From assembly GCA_002503205.1 (NCBI GenBank), contig DARE01000045.1, positions 27,014 to 91,013 on the forward strand: 64,000 nucleotides of DNA, given 5' to 3'. This DNA comes from Thermoplasmatales archaeon UBA447. Lineage in GTDB: Archaea > Thermoplasmatota > Thermoplasmata > Thermoplasmatales > Thermoplasmataceae. Positions 55,462-64,000 of this stretch are shown piece after piece (the first letter of the stretch is position 1; every line of letters begins with the position of its first letter). The notes beneath the pieces are model-generated. The model worked only from the letters and a program-made list of their open reading frames with translations, was not told the origin of the DNA and made no database searches. Position numbers and translations under genes: made by a program.

Positions 55462-56099
55462 TGGTTAACATCCCCCTTTCTTGTTATCTTTCTCTTCACT
55501 ATCTTGAGTGTGGTAAACATATCCCTCTCGATCTCCTCAAGCCTCATCCTTATGAGTTTGGCCTGGGAGTTCAGCTGAGGTATCATTATGTTTTCCAGAG
55601 CGTTCGACCTTCTCTTGGTCTTCTCTATCTCATGGAGAAGCTTCCTCATTGAGTTTTCCTTCTCTGCAATCTCAATTATCTGATTGTAAACTTTCTCAAA
55701 TATGTTCATGGCATCATTTATTGCCGTTGGTACCGATGATGCCTTGTAAACTCTTGACAGTATTGTCTGATTGTATTCCGGAGACAGCTCAGGTATCCTG
55801 ACCCCCATGACATTCTTGAGGTCGATATCCACCATCGGATTTGATGACATGTACGCAATCCTCTCTAGTTCCATGGTTCCGGAGACTATCTCTGCGATCC
55901 TCAGTGTTTCCATTGCCTCGCCTATCTCTGCCCTCAGGTTCTCCCTCAATCCCTTGACAGATCTGCTGATCTTGAAGAATTCCATCACAATCGCAGACCT
56001 CTTCATCTTAAGCAGATCAAGCCCACGCTTGGCAAGCTTTATTCTCCGCTTTGTCCGGATGAGTTCAATTCTTGTAGGCTTGATATCAATCTGAGGCAT
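55458..56099 (-). CDS. atpD: A-type ATP synthase subunit D (central shaft)
   Basis: 213 residues, two long antiparallel helices forming the rotor shaft. The start has the family pattern PTRIELIRTKRRIKLAKRGL (near residues 7-26) and the second half ALENIMIPQLNSQAKLIRMR (near 175). Six further upstream codons are open, but the ATG at 56099 has a good ribosome site (AAGGAG) just before it and lies three bases after the atpB stop. The stop overlaps the small membrane gene by four bases. Confidence 0.94.
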   Translation of the reverse strand: MPQIDIKPTRIELIRTKRRIKLAKRGLDLLKMKRSAIVMEFFKISRSVKGLRENLRAEIGEAMETLRIAEIVSGTMELERIAYMSSNPMVDIDLKNVMGVRIPELSPEYNQTILSRVYKASSVPTAINDAMNIFEKVYNQIIEIAEKENSMRKLLHEIEKTKRRSNALENIMIPQLNSQAKLIRMRLEEIERDMFTTLKIVKRKITRKGDVNQ

Positions 56100-56101
56100 C
56101 T

Positions 56102-57484
56102 CTACTCCTTCTTCCATTTTCCATATTTTGCTATCTGTTCGCTCTTTACCCTCTTCATATCAGATTCCGGGAGTGTGGAAAGCAGATCCCATCCCAGGTT
56201 AAGGGTGGCTTCAATGTTCCTGTCCTCATAGAAGCCCTGGTTCACGTATTTGCTCTCAAAGAGATCAGCGAACTTCAGGTATTTCCTGTCGTTGGCGCCA
56301 AGTGCCTCCTCCCCAACTATTGCACTGAGTGATCTGAGATCCTTCCCATTTGCGTACGCTGAATATATCTGATCAGCCACACCCCTGTGATCATCTCTTG
56401 TCCTTCCCTTCCCTATTCCCTGGTTCATCAGCCTGGACAGTGATGGCAGCACATCCACTGGAGGGTACAGCCCTTTTCTCTGAAGGTCCCTGCTCAGAAC
56501 AATCTGGCCCTCTGTAATGTATCCTGTAAGATCAGGAATGGGGTTTGTAATATCATCCCCGGGCATTGTAAGTATGGGGATCTGCGTTATTGATCCATTG
56601 CGGCCCCGTATTTTCCCGGCCCTCTCGTAAATGGTGCTGAGATCCGTATACATGTATCCGGGGAATCCTCTTCTTCCCGGAACCTCCTCCCTTGCTGAGG
56701 AGATTTCTCTGAGGGCTTCACAGTAGTTTGTCATGTCTGTCAGGATCACCAGGATGTGCATTCCCCTCTCGTATGCCAGATACTCTGCAGTTGTTAGTGC
56801 AACCTTCGGAAGTATGATTCTCTCCATACTTGGATCTGATGAAAGATTCAGGAACAGGACCGATCTTGATATGGCATCTGTTTTGGTGAATTCGCTTATG
56901 AAATAGTTTGCCTCTTCGCTTGTAATTCCCATAGCTCCGAAAACCACAGCAAAACCATCCTGGCTACCCGGGACCTTTGCCTGCCTTGCTATCTGGGCTG
57001 CAAGCCTGTTGTGCGGCAGACCTGCAGAAGAGAATATAGGGAGCTTCTGCCCCCTGACAAGAGTGTTCATTCCATCGATGGTTGAAATGCCGGTTTCTAT
57101 GAATTCTGAAGGTTCCTCTCTCGAATATGGGTTTATGGCATCTCCCACAATCTCTATCTTTTCTTTGCTCACAATAGGCTGAAGATGATCAATTGGTTCA
57201 CCAAGGCCATTGAATATTCTTCCCAGCATCTCATCAGACACAGATACCCTTGCTGTTGAACCTAGGAATTTAACCTTTGTTCCCGTTATATCCATTCCTG
57301 AGGTGGGTCCGAATACCTGCACCACTGCAAGGCCGTTGCTGGTGTCGAGGACCTGCCCTGTTCTCTTCTCACCATTTTCCATGGTTATCTCAACAAGCTC
57401 ATTGTAAGCCGCATCCCTGACCTTCTCCACAAAAAGAAGAGGGCCGCTTATCTGCCTGACTGTCCTGTAATCTATCTGTGGCAT
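56102..57484 (-). CDS. atpB: A-type ATP synthase subunit B
   Basis: 460 residues, the non-catalytic nucleotide-binding-like subunit. It has [20 protein letters not shown] (near 133-152), [17 protein letters not shown] where the P-loop of the catalytic subunit would be (no GKT, as expected), and [14 protein letters not shown] (near 250). The C-terminal helical domain is normal. It directly follows atpA (start one base after the atpA stop). Confidence 0.97.
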   Translation of the reverse strand: MPQIDYRTVRQISGPLLFVEKVRDAAYNELVEITMENGEKRTGQVLDTSNGLAVVQVFGPTSGMDITGTKVKFLGSTARVSVSDEMLGRIFNGLGEPIDHLQPIVSKEKIEIVGDAINPYSREEPSEFIETGISTIDGMNTLVRGQKLPIFSSAGLPHNRLAAQIARQAKVPGSQDGFAVVFGAMGITSEEANYFISEFTKTDAISRSVLFLNLSSDPSMERIILPKVALTTAEYLAYERGMHILVILTDMTNYCEALREISSAREEVPGRRGFPGYMYTDLSTIYERAGKIRGRNGSITQIPILTMPGDDITNPIPDLTGYITEGQIVLSRDLQRKGLYPPVDVLPSLSRLMNQGIGKGRTRDDHRGVADQIYSAYANGKDLRSLSAIVGEEALGANDRKYLKFADLFESKYVNQGFYEDRNIEATLNLGWDLLSTLPESDMKRVKSEQIAKYGKWKKE

Positions 57485-59242
57485 CTATTCCACCTCCAGA
57501 ATCTTCTTTGACTGATCATGTATCATATTAAGCGTCTCTTCAAAATAAGACGGGAACTCGTTTTCCTTGACTTCCTTCATTCTTGATATTTTCTGCCGAA
57601 CGCTCATATTCTGGAGCTGTGACATTGATATTCCATTGTCCAGAGCAATCGATTGGGCCCTTCCTAGCTCAACAATGCATTTCAGCATTCCGTACTGCTT
57701 CCTGATGGAGCAGTACTGGTCTATCTCGTCGAAGGCACTCTGCTGCAGAAAATCCTCCCTGAGTATTCTGGCTATGTCCAGGACATTCTTCTCTTTTTCA
57801 GGAAGGGCATCATACCCAACAAGCTGAACCACTTCCTGAAGTTCAGCCTCCTGCTGGAGCAACCCCATGGCCTCGCTGTATATGCTGCTCCAGTCCTCGG
57901 CCACATTCTTATTGAACCAGGGAAGAAGTTCATCATGATAAAGTGAATAACTGTTGAGCCAGTTAATTGAAGGAAAGTGCCTCCTGGAAGCAAGTGATGA
58001 GTCCAGAGCCCAGAAAACCCTTGTGACGCGCAGAGTGTTCTGGGATACAGGTTCAGAAATATCTCCTCCCGGAGGTGATACGGCTCCAACAATTGTTATT
58101 GAACCGTTTCTCTCATCATCCGAAACTACAATCGAATTTCCGGAACGTTCGTAAAATTCTGAAAGCCTTCTTCCCAGATATGCAGGGTAACCCTCTTCCC
58201 CTGGCATTTCCTCAAGCCTTCCTGATATCTCTCTCAGCGCCTCCGCCCATCTGGAGGTGCTGTCCGCCATAAGGGCAACATTGTAACCCATATCCCTGTA
58301 ATATTCTGCAATTGTAATTCCAGTGTAGATACTCGCTTCCCTTGCCGCAACAGGCATATTTGATGTATTTGCTATAAGCACTGTCCTCTCCATGAGCGGT
58401 TTTCCGCTCTTCGGGTCCTGAAGCTCCGGGAATGTGGTCAGTATTTCTGTCATCTCATTGCCGCGCTCTCCACATCCCACGTAAACGACAATATCACTGT
58501 CAGCCCATTTGGAGAGCTGGTGCTGGACAACTGTCTTTCCACTTCCGAATGGACCGGGGACAGCAACAGTTCCGCCCTTTGCTACCGGAAAGAATGAATC
58601 TATGACTCTCTGCCCTGTAATCAGTGGAATATCCGGGGGTAGCTTTCTCAACACTTTCCTGGCAACCCTTACGGGCCATTCCTGCTTAAGCCTTATCTCT
58701 GCCTTTCCCCCATCATCCAGATCAAGTGTGCAGATTGTGTCTGAAACCTTGAAATTTCCTGACTTTATGGAAGAAACCACGCCATGGAGGCCGAAAGGAA
58801 CCATGACCTTGTGCAAGATGATTCCTGTCTCCGGGACAGTCCCTATAACCTGACCTTCTGATACCCTTTCCCCCTTTTTAACGGAAGGTGTGAAATCCCA
58901 CTCCTTCCCTTCGTTCAGAGGGGATGCTGTGAATCCCCTTCTGATGAAGTCTCCGGAGCTCTGTCTTATAACATCCAGCGGGCGCTGTATTCCATCATAT
59001 ATGGATGTGAGGAGACCAGGCCCAAGATCCACCGAAAGGGGCCTGTGTGTGTTCTCAACCTTTTCACCTGGCCTGATTCCGCTTGTGTCCTCATATACCT
59101 GAACAGTAGCCCTTTTTCCATCTAGCCTAATGACCTCTCCCACAAGACCGGCATCCCCTACTTTGACAACATCGAACATCCTTACCCCTTCGATGTCCTC
59201 TGCAATTACCACCGGCCCTGAAATTCTGACTATTTTCCCCAT
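57485..59242 (-). CDS. atpA: A-type ATP synthase catalytic subunit A (no intein)
   Basis: 585 residues, the hydrolytic/synthetic subunit. Motifs are the P-loop [14 protein letters not shown] (near 230), the catalytic Glu region [14 protein letters not shown] (near 250-265), [20 protein letters not shown] (near 325-344) and the bulge domain of A/V-type subunits. The length is that of an uninterrupted subunit; the P-loop is intact and no intein is inserted, unlike some Thermoplasma relatives. The frame extends 14 codons upstream of the ATG at 59242, but that would overlap atpF. Confidence 0.97.
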   Translation of the reverse strand: MGKIVRISGPVVIAEDIEGVRMFDVVKVGDAGLVGEVIRLDGKRATVQVYEDTSGIRPGEKVENTHRPLSVDLGPGLLTSIYDGIQRPLDVIRQSSGDFIRRGFTASPLNEGKEWDFTPSVKKGERVSEGQVIGTVPETGIILHKVMVPFGLHGVVSSIKSGNFKVSDTICTLDLDDGGKAEIRLKQEWPVRVARKVLRKLPPDIPLITGQRVIDSFFPVAKGGTVAVPGPFGSGKTVVQHQLSKWADSDIVVYVGCGERGNEMTEILTTFPELQDPKSGKPLMERTVLIANTSNMPVAAREASIYTGITIAEYYRDMGYNVALMADSTSRWAEALREISGRLEEMPGEEGYPAYLGRRLSEFYERSGNSIVVSDDERNGSITIVGAVSPPGGDISEPVSQNTLRVTRVFWALDSSLASRRHFPSINWLNSYSLYHDELLPWFNKNVAEDWSSIYSEAMGLLQQEAELQEVVQLVGYDALPEKEKNVLDIARILREDFLQQSAFDEIDQYCSIRKQYGMLKCIVELGRAQSIALDNGISMSQLQNMSVRQKISRMKEVKENEFPSYFEETLNMIHDQSKKILEVE

Positions 59243-59246
59243 ACAT

Positions 59247-59573
59247 TCAACCTCTGATCTCGACGCCAAGAACCCTTCTTGCAAGATCCGCTACAGATTC
59301 CAGGTCCTGGCCGCCTGGAAGCGGAATGAATACTACCACTGGGTCCGAACTGGAATCCGCCATTCTTCTCTGCCTAGGATCCATGAACTCCTTTATGCTC
59401 TCCGAAACCATGATAAGTGAGAAGGAAGAATCCCTGAGGAGCTCTATCACCTTTTTTGCTCCCTCTTCACCTGTGGCAATGTATGAATCTGAAAGGCCGA
59501 TAAGCCTGAAGCCTATGACCAGCTCCCTCTCCCCAACCACGCATATTCTGCCCGATGTAATTTTTCCTGCCAA
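59247..59573 (-). CDS. atpF: A-type ATP synthase subunit F
   Basis: 108 residues, a CheY-like small rotor subunit that binds the central shaft. The start region reads [18 protein letters not shown], and the core ends in [15 protein letters not shown]. The start is TTG at 59573, with no ATG in the conserved first strand; the spacing to atpC is 14 bases. Confidence 0.93.
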   Translation of the reverse strand: MAGKITSGRICVVGERELVIGFRLIGLSDSYIATGEEGAKKVIELLRDSSFSLIMVSESIKEFMDPRQRRMADSSSDPVVVFIPLPGGQDLESVADLARRVLGVEIRG

Positions 59574-59587
59574 GCCTTAACAACCCC

Positions 59588-60646
59588 TCAGTATATTAAA
59601 GACATTATCTTTTCTCTTGGAATATTGTATATATTCCCAAACGCTGCTGACCTTAGATTCTCCCTTTCTCTCTCTGATTTAAGGATATAGCTGAACGTGT
59701 AGGCAACGGAAATTGCAAGGGCCGAGAACCTTTCAAGATATTTTGAATAGAGCCCTCCCATAAGTGTTGATTCAACCATCTGGAGCCTCCCAGATGAACC
59801 TGCAGCTGCGAGCCTCTCCCTTGCCCTTTCCTCCATTGGAAATTTCTGGAGTGCTTCCTGAACTGTTGAGGATGAATATATCTCCTCAATTCTGGAAAGT
59901 GGGACTGCGCCTCCAGGTATCATGGAGTCAGAAATACGTGCATATTCAAGATCCATGCTCTTCCCCTTCAGCGCAACCATCATGTTTCTGACATCTATTG
60001 TTTCCTGGAAGAACTTAAACACCGGACCCTCATCGCCATTGTAGAACTTCACAGATGAAAGAAGGTTTGAAAAATAATAACTGTCCAGTGCGGACAGCAG
60101 TATGGAAACGTCATTCACCCTTCTGTATCTTTCCATGTACTGAAGCAGTACCTGCCCGTAGCCATAATTTGACAGGTAGCTGACCACGGACTCAACAGAA
60201 TTCTGGGAGAGAATAGAGCGAAAGTCACTCTGGCTCATTCTTCCTCCGAATATTCCAAGTGGGATATCCCGGAAACTGAGGAGATAATTCTCTGTCTCCC
60301 TCAGGTCATATCCCATAAATTTTGATGATATGATCGTTTTTATGTTTTCTATATCCCACTTCGACAAATATGCCCTTATAACTTCTCTCCCCGGAGCAGG
60401 TGCCCCCATAAGTGCAATTCTGTTCCTGAGTACGAGCCTGTGGTTCAGGGCGTTGTTCAGAAGATCCCTGTCCTTCGATACTGTTGAGAAGAGATCAAGA
60501 TCCTCTCTGTAGAAAGTGGAATATAAAGTGGATATCATTTCCTCCACTGATTTGGCCTCGTAAACTCTCCTTAATGTATCATCAGTAAGAAAATCTGTGG
60601 AATGGGCCTTAATTTTGCCATAGGCCCCGATATAGGTTGGATCCAT
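59588..60646 (-). CDS. atpC: A-type ATP synthase subunit C (d-like)
   Basis: About 352 residues, all-helical, a funnel-shaped subunit that joins the shaft to the c ring. The start MDPTYIGAYGKIKAH follows the atpE stop by one base with GGTGA ahead of it; a longer frame to 60679 would overlap atpE. It carries the repeated hydrophobic/helical pattern and DIENIKTIISSKFMGYD (near 103-119) typical of subunit C/AC39. Confidence 0.93.
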   Translation of the reverse strand: MDPTYIGAYGKIKAHSTDFLTDDTLRRVYEAKSVEEMISTLYSTFYREDLDLFSTVSKDRDLLNNALNHRLVLRNRIALMGAPAPGREVIRAYLSKWDIENIKTIISSKFMGYDLRETENYLLSFRDIPLGIFGGRMSQSDFRSILSQNSVESVVSYLSNYGYGQVLLQYMERYRRVNDVSILLSALDSYYFSNLLSSVKFYNGDEGPVFKFFQETIDVRNMMVALKGKSMDLEYARISDSMIPGGAVPLSRIEEIYSSSTVQEALQKFPMEERARERLAAAGSSGRLQMVESTLMGGLYSKYLERFSALAISVAYTFSYILKSERERENLRSAAFGNIYNIPREKIMSLIY

Positions 60647-60647
60647 G

Positions 60648-61211
60648 CTATTCACCGATGTTCTCAGAAATAGCAGCAATCATCTTTTCTCGCAGATCCA
60701 GGTAAATGGTATAGATCCTGAGGTCAAGTTCCATGCTTCCATCCTTTGATGAAGCAACGATACCTCCGTATTTGGAAAGAAGCGGATCATCTCTAACGGA
60801 CTCTGCCTCAGGCAGAACATTCTGATCCTTTTCTCCAACCTTTATCATGCAATCCTTCCCAAGAGCCCGGAAGGAGATGTCTGCAAGTGAAGACAACAAT
60901 TCCTTGTAATTTTTCCATTTTTTGATATCCTGAAGATGATCCTCAACCTTCTCTAGTGCTGAATTGACAATCTCCTTTTCACGGCCCCTTATCATCCTGA
61001 GGGATTCCATCTGGGCTGAACTGATAATGTTCTTCTTGAGGCTTACAGTTTCACTCTCGATCTTGCTCTTCCACTCATCTCTGAGATCTTTGTCCAGGTT
61101 TGAGTATTTCTGCCTGATCTCAGCAAACCTTGCTTCATAGTGTTCACTGAGCTCCTGCATTTGCTCTTTTCCCATTTTTTCGATTTCCTGGATTATTTCC
61201 TCTAGAGACAT
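60648..61211 (-). CDS. atpE: A-type ATP synthase subunit E (peripheral stalk)
   Basis: 187 residues: a long coiled coil (about 1-95; EEIIQEIEKMGKEQMQELSE, KSKIESETVSLKKNIISSAQ) followed by a globular C-terminal alpha/beta domain (GGIVASSKDGSMELDLRI near 150). It pairs with subunit H as peripheral stalk. It follows the c-subunit gene by eight bases. Confidence 0.94.
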   Translation of the reverse strand: MSLEEIIQEIEKMGKEQMQELSEHYEARFAEIRQKYSNLDKDLRDEWKSKIESETVSLKKNIISSAQMESLRMIRGREKEIVNSALEKVEDHLQDIKKWKNYKELLSSLADISFRALGKDCMIKVGEKDQNVLPEAESVRDDPLLSKYGGIVASSKDGSMELDLRIYTIYLDLREKMIAAISENIGE

Positions 61212-61219
61212 GTTTTACC

Positions 61220-61456
61220 TTACAGAATCCTGAGAAGCAATATCAGACCAAGGACAAATCCTATAATCCACAAAGTTTCCGGAATAACGAAGAATATCAG
61301 AACCTGTCCAAACTTTTCCGGTTTCTCGGCAATTATGCCCATACCTGCTGCTCCGATACCCTGCTGGGCCATACCTGTTCCTATGAGCCCCCCTGCAATT
61401 GAAATTGCTGCCGCTATCGCAAGAAGAGCAGAGGTATAGTCTATGGTTGTGACCAT
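61220..61456 (-). CDS. atpK: A-type ATP synthase subunit K (rotor c subunit)
   Basis: 78 residues, one hairpin of two membrane helices (about 8-32 and 49-76) joined by a polar loop IIAEKPEKFGQ. The ion-binding carboxylate is the Glu in FFVIPETLWIIG (near 60). No duplication, so this is the ordinary single-hairpin c subunit; the ligand set does not show the Gln/Ser/Thr pattern of Na+-specific rings with certainty. It is the first gene of the operon. Confidence 0.95.
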   Translation of the reverse strand: MVTTIDYTSALLAIAAAISIAGGLIGTGMAQQGIGAAGMGIIAEKPEKFGQVLIFFVIPETLWIIGFVLGLILLLRIL

Positions 61457-61549
61457 CTTGTTAACACCGAAAGTTGATTGTTGAAGGATATATAAATCTC
61501 ACAGGTATTCAGATTTCGCCGTATTTATTCCTATCCATTCTTAAAGTGC
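61457..61549 (-). promoter_or_regulatory. Promoter of the ATP synthase operon
   Basis: The strongest TATA box of the window, ATTTATATA on the minus strand (61489-61497), lies about 37 bases before the atpK ATG, so transcription should start near 61466 and leave a short leader. GGTG lies just before the ATG as a ribosome site. The gap is 93 bases and adjoins the end of the ZPR1 gene. Confidence 0.7.
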
Positions 61550-62086
61550 CTAAACTTTCACGGTTATGGTTCTATTGCTGTTGATCCTGCTCATTCCTGA
61601 TGGGTCATCAACAACAAGAGTGAACTCCTCACCGTTTCCTCTGATAGCGTTGTCTATCCTTTCTCTCAGTGCATTTATCACTTCCGGATCAGCATCTTCA
61701 GAATCGAACAGATACAGCCTGTCAAGAAGTTTCTGAAGTATTCCTTCAACGGTTGTTATCTCTCCTGTTGACTGCTCACCTGGCTCTATGTCAGCAAAAT
61801 ATTCCGGGATCTCAATCTTGGCCTCAGGTGATCTGTAAACAAGTATTCTGAGATCCAGAGAACTTCTTACCCTGAGAACAAGCTTGATGTGTGAGCCCCT
61901 ACTGAGCTGGCTGATGTTGCTCTTCTTGTAAAGGCACTTCTTGCAGAAATAGGTGTCTATCTCTATACCCTCCTCATAGGATATGCTTGTCCTGTAATGT
62001 ATGAAGTACAGCTTTGAGCCGCAGTTGGGGCATTCTACCTCTGTCTCGAACTCCTGAGGTATATCTTCATCTTCCTTTTCTGTCAT
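61550..62086 (-). CDS. ZPR1-type zinc-finger protein
   Basis: 178 residues, a single ZPR1 unit: a C4 zinc finger (ECPNCGSKL...YFCKKCLYKK, near 20-55) followed by a double-psi beta-barrel-like domain (SRGSHIKLVLR, GILQKLLDRL near 110-120). Eukaryotic ZPR1 binds eEF1A; the archaeal role is unknown. The ATG at 62086 overlaps the end of the IPP isomerase gene by 20 bases; further upstream codons are open but would deepen the overlap. Confidence 0.88.
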   Translation of the reverse strand: MTEKEDEDIPQEFETEVECPNCGSKLYFIHYRTSISYEEGIEIDTYFCKKCLYKKSNISQLSRGSHIKLVLRVRSSLDLRILVYRSPEAKIEIPEYFADIEPGEQSTGEITTVEGILQKLLDRLYLFDSEDADPEVINALRERIDNAIRGNGEEFTLVVDDPSGMSRINSNRTITVKV

Positions 62087-63128
62087 CAATATCAGGCCAT
62101 TCACTGAGTCTTCCATGCATGAAGAACTTTGCCTTTTTCAGATCCTCCACCTTCGAGGATTTGGTAAGGAACATAGCAATTTTCAGATCCCTGAGTATGA
62201 AGGAAATTTCCTCTTCTATCTGTTCCCTTGAGGTGTCTGCACCCTTAAGGAGTGTTCTGGCAAATCCACCGGATATCGCACCAAGGGCCAGTGCTTTTGC
62301 AAGATCCAGACCATTTCTCAGGCCTCCTGACCCGATAACGGGAAGACCAACCTGGCTATATATGATTGATGCCGGCGATGGTATTCCCCAGTCCCAGAAT
62401 GACATGCCTGAATGCATCTTCTCCCTGCTGCCTGCACTCTTTGCCCTGTAATATTCAATGGCAGCAAAAGATGTCCCTCCGGATCCACCGACATCTATGG
62501 CTTTGACACCTGCATCCTTCAGATCCAGAGCGGCTTCCTTTGATATTCCATTTCCCGTCTCTTTAGCTATTACAGGATAACTTCCTGCTATCTCCTTTAA
62601 CCTTTTCAGAACACCCCTGGCATTTCTGTCACCTTCCGGCTGAACCATCTCCTGGAGAAAGTTGAAATGGATTATCAGGAAGTCAGCTTCAATCAGCTTG
62701 AATGCATATTCTATATCGCGATCTGTGAAAGCTGGCTTATCCTGTTTAATAAGCTGAGGAGCACCTAGGTTTGCTATACGAACCGGAACCTTATGATTGA
62801 GTATGACTGAAAAAGTATCCGCAAGCTCCTTCTTCTCCACCGCTGCCCTCATGCTGCCCACACCCATTGGGATATTGAACTTTTCAGCGGCCACCGCAAG
62901 GTTGTCATTTATCCTCTTTCCCAGCTGGACTCCTCCTGTCATTGAGGATATTATCATGGGATGCCCTATGCTCTTCCCCAGAAAATTCACTTCCGTTTTA
63001 ATGGAATCATAATTGATCTCTGGGACGGCCTGATGTATGAATGTTATGTCATCCCAGTAGTTGTGTTCACCCTTAACATTCTGATCCTCTGCAATCCTGA
63101 TGTGCTCTTCCTTTCTGTTTTCTATCAT
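62067..63128 (-). CDS. fni: Type 2 isopentenyl-diphosphate isomerase
   Basis: 353 residues, FMN-dependent. It interconverts IPP and DMAPP for archaeal ether lipids. Motifs are the N-terminal NRKEEHIRIA, ISSMTGG (near 59), MGVGSMRAA (near 92), the FNFLQEMVQPEGDRN stretch (near 153-167) and DVGGSGGTSFA (near 216). The start overlaps the IPK stop by four bases. With the next gene it forms the end of the archaeal mevalonate branch that passes through isopentenyl phosphate. Confidence 0.96.
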   Translation of the reverse strand: MIENRKEEHIRIAEDQNVKGEHNYWDDITFIHQAVPEINYDSIKTEVNFLGKSIGHPMIISSMTGGVQLGKRINDNLAVAAEKFNIPMGVGSMRAAVEKKELADTFSVILNHKVPVRIANLGAPQLIKQDKPAFTDRDIEYAFKLIEADFLIIHFNFLQEMVQPEGDRNARGVLKRLKEIAGSYPVIAKETGNGISKEAALDLKDAGVKAIDVGGSGGTSFAAIEYYRAKSAGSREKMHSGMSFWDWGIPSPASIIYSQVGLPVIGSGGLRNGLDLAKALALGAISGGFARTLLKGADTSREQIEEEISFILRDLKIAMFLTKSSKVEDLKKAKFFMHGRLSEWPDIDDRKGR

Positions 63129-63847
63129 CTTATCACCGTTCCTTTAAAGAAAGGTTTCCCTATCTGATGTATCCTTTCCGGTTTCCTTCCATTTATTATA
63201 AAGACCTCAGTCCCTGATCTGGCCATCTTCCTCATCTCATCTATCTTTCCTGCCATTCCGCCGGTGACATCTTCCCTGTTGATGCTTGTTCTGACATCCC
63301 CTTCAAGCTCCTTAAGAAGCTTAGCATTTCTGTCAGTTCTTGGATTCGATGTGTATATTCCATCAACATCTGTGAAGAATATTGCCCTTTCAGGCTTGAA
63401 CTCTGCTGCAAGCCTTGACATGATTCTGTCGCCAGAGATTATTCCTATTCTCTCCCCATCTATGTATACATCTCCGAAGAAGACTGGCAGAACATTTCTG
63501 TAAGTGAATTCTGATGCCTTCTCTTCAAAATCGGACATCATAACGGCAGCAGGCATGGAAATGCAGGGCCCTATTTTATCATCAATTATGGAGCATACCC
63601 TCGAGTTCAAATCCAGCATATCCATATGGATTCTGCTGAAGCCTGCAAGCTTTTTGCTGTCAAGTTTACCAGGTATTCCATACCTGTGAGCGAGTATGTG
63701 GCCGAAGGAGCCTCCACCATGAACAATTATTATTTGATCTTTTATCTGCGCTATCTCTTCAATTATTCTTGAAGTCGCTTTTTGCATGAATGTGCGATAT
63801 CTGCCTTTTGCAGTAATAACGCTGCCTCCAAGTTTTATAATATGCAT
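63125..63847 (-). CDS. Isopentenyl phosphate kinase
   Basis: 240 residues, amino-acid kinase fold. It phosphorylates isopentenyl phosphate to IPP. Motifs are IIKLGGSVIT (residues 3-12), IVHGGGSFGHI with the catalytic His (near 42-52), GDRIMSRLAAEF (near 143) and FTDVDGIYT (near 162). A TATA-like ATTATAAAGC (near 63873) is 26 bases before the ATG, so the IPK-fni-ZPR1 message is leaderless. Confidence 0.95.
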   Translation of the reverse strand: MHIIKLGGSVITAKGRYRTFMQKATSRIIEEIAQIKDQIIIVHGGGSFGHILAHRYGIPGKLDSKKLAGFSRIHMDMLDLNSRVCSIIDDKIGPCISMPAAVMMSDFEEKASEFTYRNVLPVFFGDVYIDGERIGIISGDRIMSRLAAEFKPERAIFFTDVDGIYTSNPRTDRNAKLLKELEGDVRTSINREDVTGGMAGKIDEMRKMARSGTEVFIINGRKPERIHQIGKPFFKGTVIR

Positions 63848-63979
63848 TATCCATTCCCTAAATGTGCTTTATAATAATTAGGTTTGTCAGCCCCTGAAAT
63901 ATAAATCATCAAGTATTTTTAATCCTGAGAATCATAATCAGGAAATTATTTTAGGGCTTTGGCTATTCACCATAACACA

Positions 63980-64000
63980 GGGCCGGTAGATCAGCGGTAG
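63980..64000 (+). tRNA. Start of a tRNA gene cut by the window end
   Basis: GGGCCGGTAGATCAGCGGTAG matches a tRNA 5' end: seven-base acceptor strand GGGCCGG, then TAGATCAGCGGTAG as a D-arm, with the conserved T8, A14 and GG. The window ends before the anticodon, so the identity is unknown. A TATA-like ATTATTTTAG (near 63949) lies about 30 bases upstream. The TATA, the strand and the stem all agree. Confidence 0.75.

Overview
The window looks like a chromosome segment of a wall-less, acidophilic euryarchaeon of the order Thermoplasmatales. I infer this from an archaeal gene set (PolD large subunit, A-type ATP synthase, GPN-loop GTPase, Tsr3, KptA, DtdA-type D-aminoacyl-tRNA deacylase, isopentenyl phosphate kinase with type 2 IPP isomerase), an enolase-superfamily sugar-acid dehydratase of the non-phosphorylative Entner-Doudoroff kind, a cytochrome P450 and many promoters in which a TATA box lies about 26 bases before the start codon, implying leaderless mRNAs. 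The genus cannot be fixed from the sequence alone.

Layout. 1-5.7 kb: a minus-strand operon pyrG - DP2 - GPN GTPase. 5.8-11.2 kb: tsr3 on the plus strand, facing a tightly overlapped three-enzyme operon (PLP fold-type II enzyme, DUF1611 protein, PP-loop/QueC-like protein), then dtdA and a small helical protein. 11.3-23.2 kb: valS, a small membrane protein, glnA, a TPR protein with a facing 31-codon mini-gene, aconitase, a sugar-acid dehydratase followed by a KaiC-like protein, and YceI. 23.5-30.2 kb: a six-gene membrane complex built like hydrogenase-4/complex I but with every [NiFe] cysteine ligand missing from its large subunit, flanked by an unlisted membrane mini-protein. 30.3-33.4 kb: a UbiD decarboxylase and an APC permease.

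33.6-35.4 kb is a small accessory spot: tRNA-Pro(TGG) whose 3' half overlaps the broken C-terminal end of a tyrosine integrase, next to an orphan D12-class adenine methylase. 35.5-42.4 kb: two MFS transporters, a flavin reductase, a P450, a persulfide-dioxygenase-like plus tandem-rhodanese operon and a branched-chain aminotransferase. 42.5-52.9 kb: prs-kptA, an old-yellow-enzyme relative with a shortened C-terminus, several regulators, an epimerase-aminotransferase pair, an S9 peptidase and three unrecognised proteins. 52.9-61.5 kb: the A-type ATP synthase operon in the order K-E-C-F-A-B-D-(small)-H-I, containing a hidden 55-aa membrane protein between D and H with four-base overlaps at both ends. 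61.5-63.9 kb: ZPR1, type 2 IPP isomerase and IPK (isoprenoid lipids). The window ends inside a tRNA gene.

Common themes are proton/redox bioenergetics (Ehr-like complex plus ATP synthase), nucleotide and RNA metabolism, and amino-acid handling. The best candidates for undescribed biology are the ligand-less hydrogenase-like complex, the PLP-DUF1611-PP-loop operon, the hidden ATPase gene, and the mini-ORF facing the TPR protein. Start sites were chosen mainly by TATA-to-start spacing and by ATGA/GTGA overlaps. No database search was possible, so family names rest on motif recognition.
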